A stretch of 64,000 nt of DNA. Source: Pseudomonas reactans (GTDB lineage: Bacteria; Pseudomonadota; Gammaproteobacteria; Pseudomonadales; Pseudomonadaceae). Positions within the stretch are counted from its first letter, which is position 1. The number at the start of each line of letters is the position of its first letter. The DNA lies in NCBI RefSeq assembly GCF_013385825.1, contig NZ_JACAPG010000002.1:154771-218770 (forward strand). The letters are read 5' to 3'. Position numbers and translations under genes: made by a program. This document shows positions 61,307-64,000 of the stretch, in pieces. The notes beneath the pieces are model-generated. The model had not been told where the DNA came from. It made no database searches and saw only the letters and a list, made by a program, of their open reading frames with translations.

Positions 61307-61314
61307 CATACCTT

Positions 61315-61382
61315 CTGTAGGCGCTGGCTTGCCAGCGATGGCGTCCTTAAAATCGCCATCGCCAGCAAGCCGGCTCCTACAG
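61315..61382. repeat. REP palindrome pair overlapping the waaA stop
   Basis: TGTAGGCGCTGGCTTGCCAG and inverted CAGCAAGCCGGCTCCTACAG between tolC and waaA. The TAG of CTGTAGGAG (minus strand, 61379-61377) is the waaA stop codon. Confidence 0.9.
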
Positions 61383-62654
61383 GGTGATGAGTCGATCAAG
61401 GCCATCCAGCAAGCGCTTCAACGCACCCTGGTTGGCCTGCATCACCTTCAGCCCCGCCTGCGCCATCTTGCGCGCATCCTGCGGCAATTCGAACAATTGG
61501 CGCACGGCTTCGGCCAAGCCTTCGGCGTCATCCACCTCTCGCAACGCCCCGGCTTCACGCATCATCGCGGTGATTTCGAGGAAGTTGAATACGTGCGGGC
61601 CCATGATCACAGGCTTTGCCAATGCCGCCGGCTCCAGGGGATTGTGCCCGCCGGTCGCCACCAGGCTGCCGCCGACAAACGCGCTGTCGGCCAAGGCGTA
61701 GAGAAACAGCAATTCACCCATGGTGTCGCCGAGCAATACCGAGGTTTGCGCGGTGACTGCTTCGCCACTGGAACGGCGCACGGTGGCAAAACCTTGTTGC
61801 TGGCACAGTTCGAACATCGGCCCGAAGCGTTCCTGGTGGCGCGGCACCAGAATCAGCAGTGCGTTGGGATAGCTTTCGAGCAATTGCCGATGGGCTGCCA
61901 AAACGACTTCATCTTCACCTTCATGGGTACTCGCGGCGATCCATACCGGACGTTCGCTGGCGCCCCATTGCTCGCGCAACTCAGCGGCCCGCACCGGCAG
62001 TTCGGGGTCGATGGTCAGGTCGAACTTGATTGAGCCGGTGACGTCGACGGTTTCCGGGCGAGCGCCAAGGCTAAGGAAGCGCTGGGCTTCGGCGTGCGTC
62101 TGTACGGCGAACAGGCTCATTTGCGACAGCATCGGCGCCGTCAGCTTGGCAAAGCGCCCGTAGCCCTTGGCCGAACGCGCCGACAACCGCGCATTCGCCA
62201 ACGCCACCGGAATCCCACGCTGGGCGCAGGCGTGGATATGGTTGGGCCACAGCTCGGTTTCCATGATCACCGCCAGTTTCGGCTGCACACGGTCGAGGAA
62301 ACGCTTGGCCGCGCACGGCAAGTCATACGGCAAATAGCAATGCTGGATGCGCGGCTCGTTGGCGAACAACGCCTGGATGCGCTCGGATCCGGTGGGCGTC
62401 ATGCACGTAACCGTGATCGGCAGCGTCGGATAACGCGCCAGCAACCCGCGCACCATGGGTGCGGCGGCAATGCTCTCGCCTACCGACACGGCATGCACCC
62501 AGATCCCGCCGGGTTGCATCACCGGCAGGCCATAGGAGAAGCGCTCGCCGACGCGCTTGGCATACGCCGGCGCCTTGCGCGCACGCAGCCACAGACGTAA
62601 AGCCACCAAGGGCAGCGCCAGGTAAAACAGACAGCTGTAGAGAGTTCTATTCAT
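61377..62654 (-). CDS. waaA: 3-deoxy-D-manno-octulosonic acid (Kdo) transferase WaaA
   Basis: 425 residues from ATG at 62654 (MNRTLYSCLFYLALPLVALR). An N-terminal membrane anchor precedes a GT-B glycosyltransferase: GGIWVHAVSVGESIAAAPMV, TCMTPTGSERI, VIMETELWPN and GGSLVATGGHNPLEPAALAK. It adds Kdo to lipid IVA in LPS core synthesis. The end of the gene runs into a REP element that supplies the stop codon. It follows the LysR gene by 23 nt on the same strand, though shared transcription is not certain. Confidence 0.97.
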   Translation of the reverse strand: MNRTLYSCLFYLALPLVALRLWLRARKAPAYAKRVGERFSYGLPVMQPGGIWVHAVSVGESIAAAPMVRGLLARYPTLPITVTCMTPTGSERIQALFANEPRIQHCYLPYDLPCAAKRFLDRVQPKLAVIMETELWPNHIHACAQRGIPVALANARLSARSAKGYGRFAKLTAPMLSQMSLFAVQTHAEAQRFLSLGARPETVDVTGSIKFDLTIDPELPVRAAELREQWGASERPVWIAASTHEGEDEVVLAAHRQLLESYPNALLILVPRHQERFGPMFELCQQQGFATVRRSSGEAVTAQTSVLLGDTMGELLFLYALADSAFVGGSLVATGGHNPLEPAALAKPVIMGPHVFNFLEITAMMREAGALREVDDAEGLAEAVRQLFELPQDARKMAQAGLKVMQANQGALKRLLDGLDRLITL

Positions 62655-62677
62655 GGCGGCGGAGTTTATCGGCTTTT

Positions 62678-63568
62678 TCAGTCGATCGCCTGCAAGCACT
62701 CGGCAAATCGTTTGGCCAGGAAGCGCGCGGCCGGTCCCAGGTGCTCGTCGCGACGCCAGACCAGCTCCACCACCAGGGCTGGCGGCGTCCATTCGCTGTC
62801 CAGTTCCACCATCTGTTGCTGATAGGTCGGGTACTGCACGATATGCCGGGGCAGCCAGGCCCAGCCCAGGCCGCTCATCAGCCACTCGGCCAACACGTAG
62901 AAACTGTCGGCGCGCCACACCAACGGGCTGGCCGCTTCGCTGCCGGGGTAGACACTGGTCTGGGTCGACATCAGTAGCTGGCGGAACTGCGCCAGGCGCT
63001 GGCACGTCACGTATTTTTCCATGGCCAGCGGGTGATTCACGCCACACACCGTGACCATCTCCACACTGCCGACCACCCGCCGCTCCAGGGCTTCGGGAAT
63101 CTGGTCATGGTAGAACAGCAGACCCAGGTCGGCCTTGCGCTCTACCAACTTGCGCGCCACGTCGCCCTGGGCAGCGCTGGATAGCTGCACTTCCAGCAAC
63201 GGGTATTTGCCCGCCAACGCCTCCAGGCTGTCGAGGACCGGCTGGAACAGCATGGCTTCGTCCTGGGCCAGGCGCAGGCACGCCTCTTCGCCGCGGGTCA
63301 GTGAGAGCGCCCGGCCATTGAGCCGCTCACATTGGCGCAGCACTTCGCGCGCTTCCTCCAGCAACACGCTGCCGGCTTCGGTCAGTCGTGGTTGGCGCCC
63401 GCTGCTACGCTCGAACAGGCTGACGCCGAGGTCCGCCTCCAGCATCGCAATCCCATTGCTTACCGCTGACTGCGCCTTACGCTGCTGACGCGCCACAGCC
63501 GAAAACGAACGCTGCTCGGCGACGCTGACAAACAGGCGCATCTGCTCCAGATCCCATTGCACGCTCAT
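62678..63568 (-). CDS. LysR-family transcriptional regulator
   Basis: 296 residues. N-terminal winged helix-turn-helix (QMRLFVSVAEQRSFSAVARQ, KAQSAVSNGIAMLEADLGVS, LFERSSGRQPRLTEAG) and a C-terminal substrate-binding domain. It is divergent from an SMR efflux gene across 101 nt holding three ATCTGATT-like half-sites, so it probably controls that gene. Inducer unknown. Confidence 0.93.
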   Translation of the reverse strand: MSVQWDLEQMRLFVSVAEQRSFSAVARQQRKAQSAVSNGIAMLEADLGVSLFERSSGRQPRLTEAGSVLLEEAREVLRQCERLNGRALSLTRGEEACLRLAQDEAMLFQPVLDSLEALAGKYPLLEVQLSSAAQGDVARKLVERKADLGLLFYHDQIPEALERRVVGSVEMVTVCGVNHPLAMEKYVTCQRLAQFRQLLMSTQTSVYPGSEAASPLVWRADSFYVLAEWLMSGLGWAWLPRHIVQYPTYQQQMVELDSEWTPPALVVELVWRRDEHLGPAARFLAKRFAECLQAID

Positions 63569-63584
63569 GGCTCAACCCATCTCC

Positions 63585-63648
63585 AATTCAGATAGGTAAT
63601 GACTTTACCCCATCTGATTAAACTCTAGAATGCCAGCCTTATCTGATT
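63585..63648. promoter_or_regulatory. LysR/SMR intergenic region with repeated half-sites
   Basis: AATTCAGAT (63585-63593) is inverted relative to ATCTGATT at 63612-63619 and 63641-63648. TTTACC (63604) and TAGAAT (63626) with 16 nt between could be the plus-strand promoter of the SMR gene. Likely operator for the LysR protein. Confidence 0.45.
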
Positions 63649-63669
63649 GCTTTACCCCGAGGATTGCCC

Positions 63670-64000
63670 ATGAACGTCGCTTACTACTACCTGGCCATTG
63701 CCATCTGCTCGGAAGTGATCGCCACCGTTTCCATGAAGGCCATCAAGGGCTGGAGTACGCCGATCCCACTGTTGCTGGTGATCGTCGGGTACGGCGTGGC
63801 GTTCTGGATGCTGACGCTGGTGGTACGCACGGTGCCGGTGGGTGTGGCCTACGCCGTGTGGGCAGGGATGGGCATCGTGATGGTGAGCATCGCGGCGCTG
63901 TTTATCTACGGGCAGAAGTTGGATATCCCGGCGATGCTGGGGATGGGCCTGATTGTGCTGGGTGTGGTGGTGATCCAGTTGTTCTCGAAAACCGCCGGGC
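63670..64000 (+). CDS. Small multidrug resistance (SMR) efflux protein, partial at window end
   Basis: At least 110 residues are read before the window ends; the family is about 110 long, so it is nearly complete. Four membrane helices are seen. E15 in AICSEVIATVSMKAIKGWS corresponds to the coupling Glu14 of EmrE, and VPVGVAYAVWAGMGIVMVSI and DIPAMLGMGLIVLGVVVI match the family. It would exchange cationic drugs for protons. EmrE-like identity is by family resemblance. Confidence 0.92.
   Translation, partial: MNVAYYYLAIAICSEVIATVSMKAIKGWSTPIPLLLVIVGYGVAFWMLTLVVRTVPVGVAYAVWAGMGIVMVSIAALFIYGQKLDIPAMLGMGLIVLGVVVIQLFSKTAG

Overview
The window is a stretch of chromosome from a Pseudomonas, most likely of the P. 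fluorescens group. Every recognised protein is of Pseudomonas type, G+C is high, and the gene order matches a block also known from P. aeruginosa (dnaB/rplI/rpsR/rpsF, rlmB-rnr, purA-hisZ-hflCK-hflX-hfq-miaA-mutL-amiB-tsaE, orn/rsgA, motAB, psd, serB, parC/parE, thiC, tolC, waaA). Several intergenic gaps hold the REP palindromes typical of fluorescent pseudomonads. It is mostly core genome; only a few small loci look accessory.

Layout. Positions 1-4579: two minus-strand genes of a little-characterised transglutaminase / circularly permuted ATP-grasp system, the ATP-grasp gene cut by the window edge. 4755-6133: two overlapping unknown genes, a protein with a hydrophobic core followed by a small four-helix membrane protein. 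6357-16000: ygiQ-type radical SAM gene, the rpsF-rpsR-DUF2232-rplI-dnaB operon behind a sigma-70 promoter and a likely S6:S18-binding leader, then rnr-rlmB. 16100-19300: two near-identical tRNA-Leu(CAG) genes, each with its own promoter and terminator, then an iron(III) ABC transporter pair without an ATPase. 19377-21311: a chemoreceptor. 21451-33726: a long minus-strand run reading nnrD, tsaE, amiB, mutL, miaA, hfq, hflX, hflK, hflC, then hisZ and purA; many neighbours are coupled by 1-13 nt overlaps. 33790-37211: queG, a TRIC-type channel, orn and rsgA. 37212-37893: a structured, terminator-ended intergenic segment immediately before a lone PemK/MazF-like toxin. 37956-44626: motB/motA with a clear FliA promoter, an HDOD protein, the rhodanese RhdA, psd and serB. 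44760-50631: a HAMP protein with a cyclase-like C-terminus, a PqiC-like lipoprotein, parC, and a phytase-like protein. 50631-55209: parE-yqiA-cpdA-DUF1249-nudF, the same order as in E. coli. 55403-59665: a DUF3298 lipoprotein, cytX, and thiC behind a TPP riboswitch. 59867-64000: a TolC-family protein, waaA, a LysR regulator and a divergent SMR efflux gene cut by the window end.

Functionally the window covers translation and ribosome assembly (rpsF/R, rplI, rlmB, rsgA, tRNA-Leu, miaA, queG, tsaE), RNA turnover (rnr, orn, hfq), replication and repair (dnaB, mutL, parC, parE), cell envelope (amiB, psd, waaA, TolC), motility (motAB, chemoreceptor) and metabolism (purA, hisZ, serB, thiC, nudF, nnrD).

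The loci most worth a second look are the solitary PemK-like toxin with its hairpin-rich leader, the 5201-6133/4755-5204 pair (possible toxin plus protector), the transglutaminase/ATP-grasp system, and the HAMP/cyclase-like protein. No CRISPR array, prophage or insertion sequence was seen. Start codons were set from ribosome-binding sites and family alignment from memory; several are TTG or GTG.
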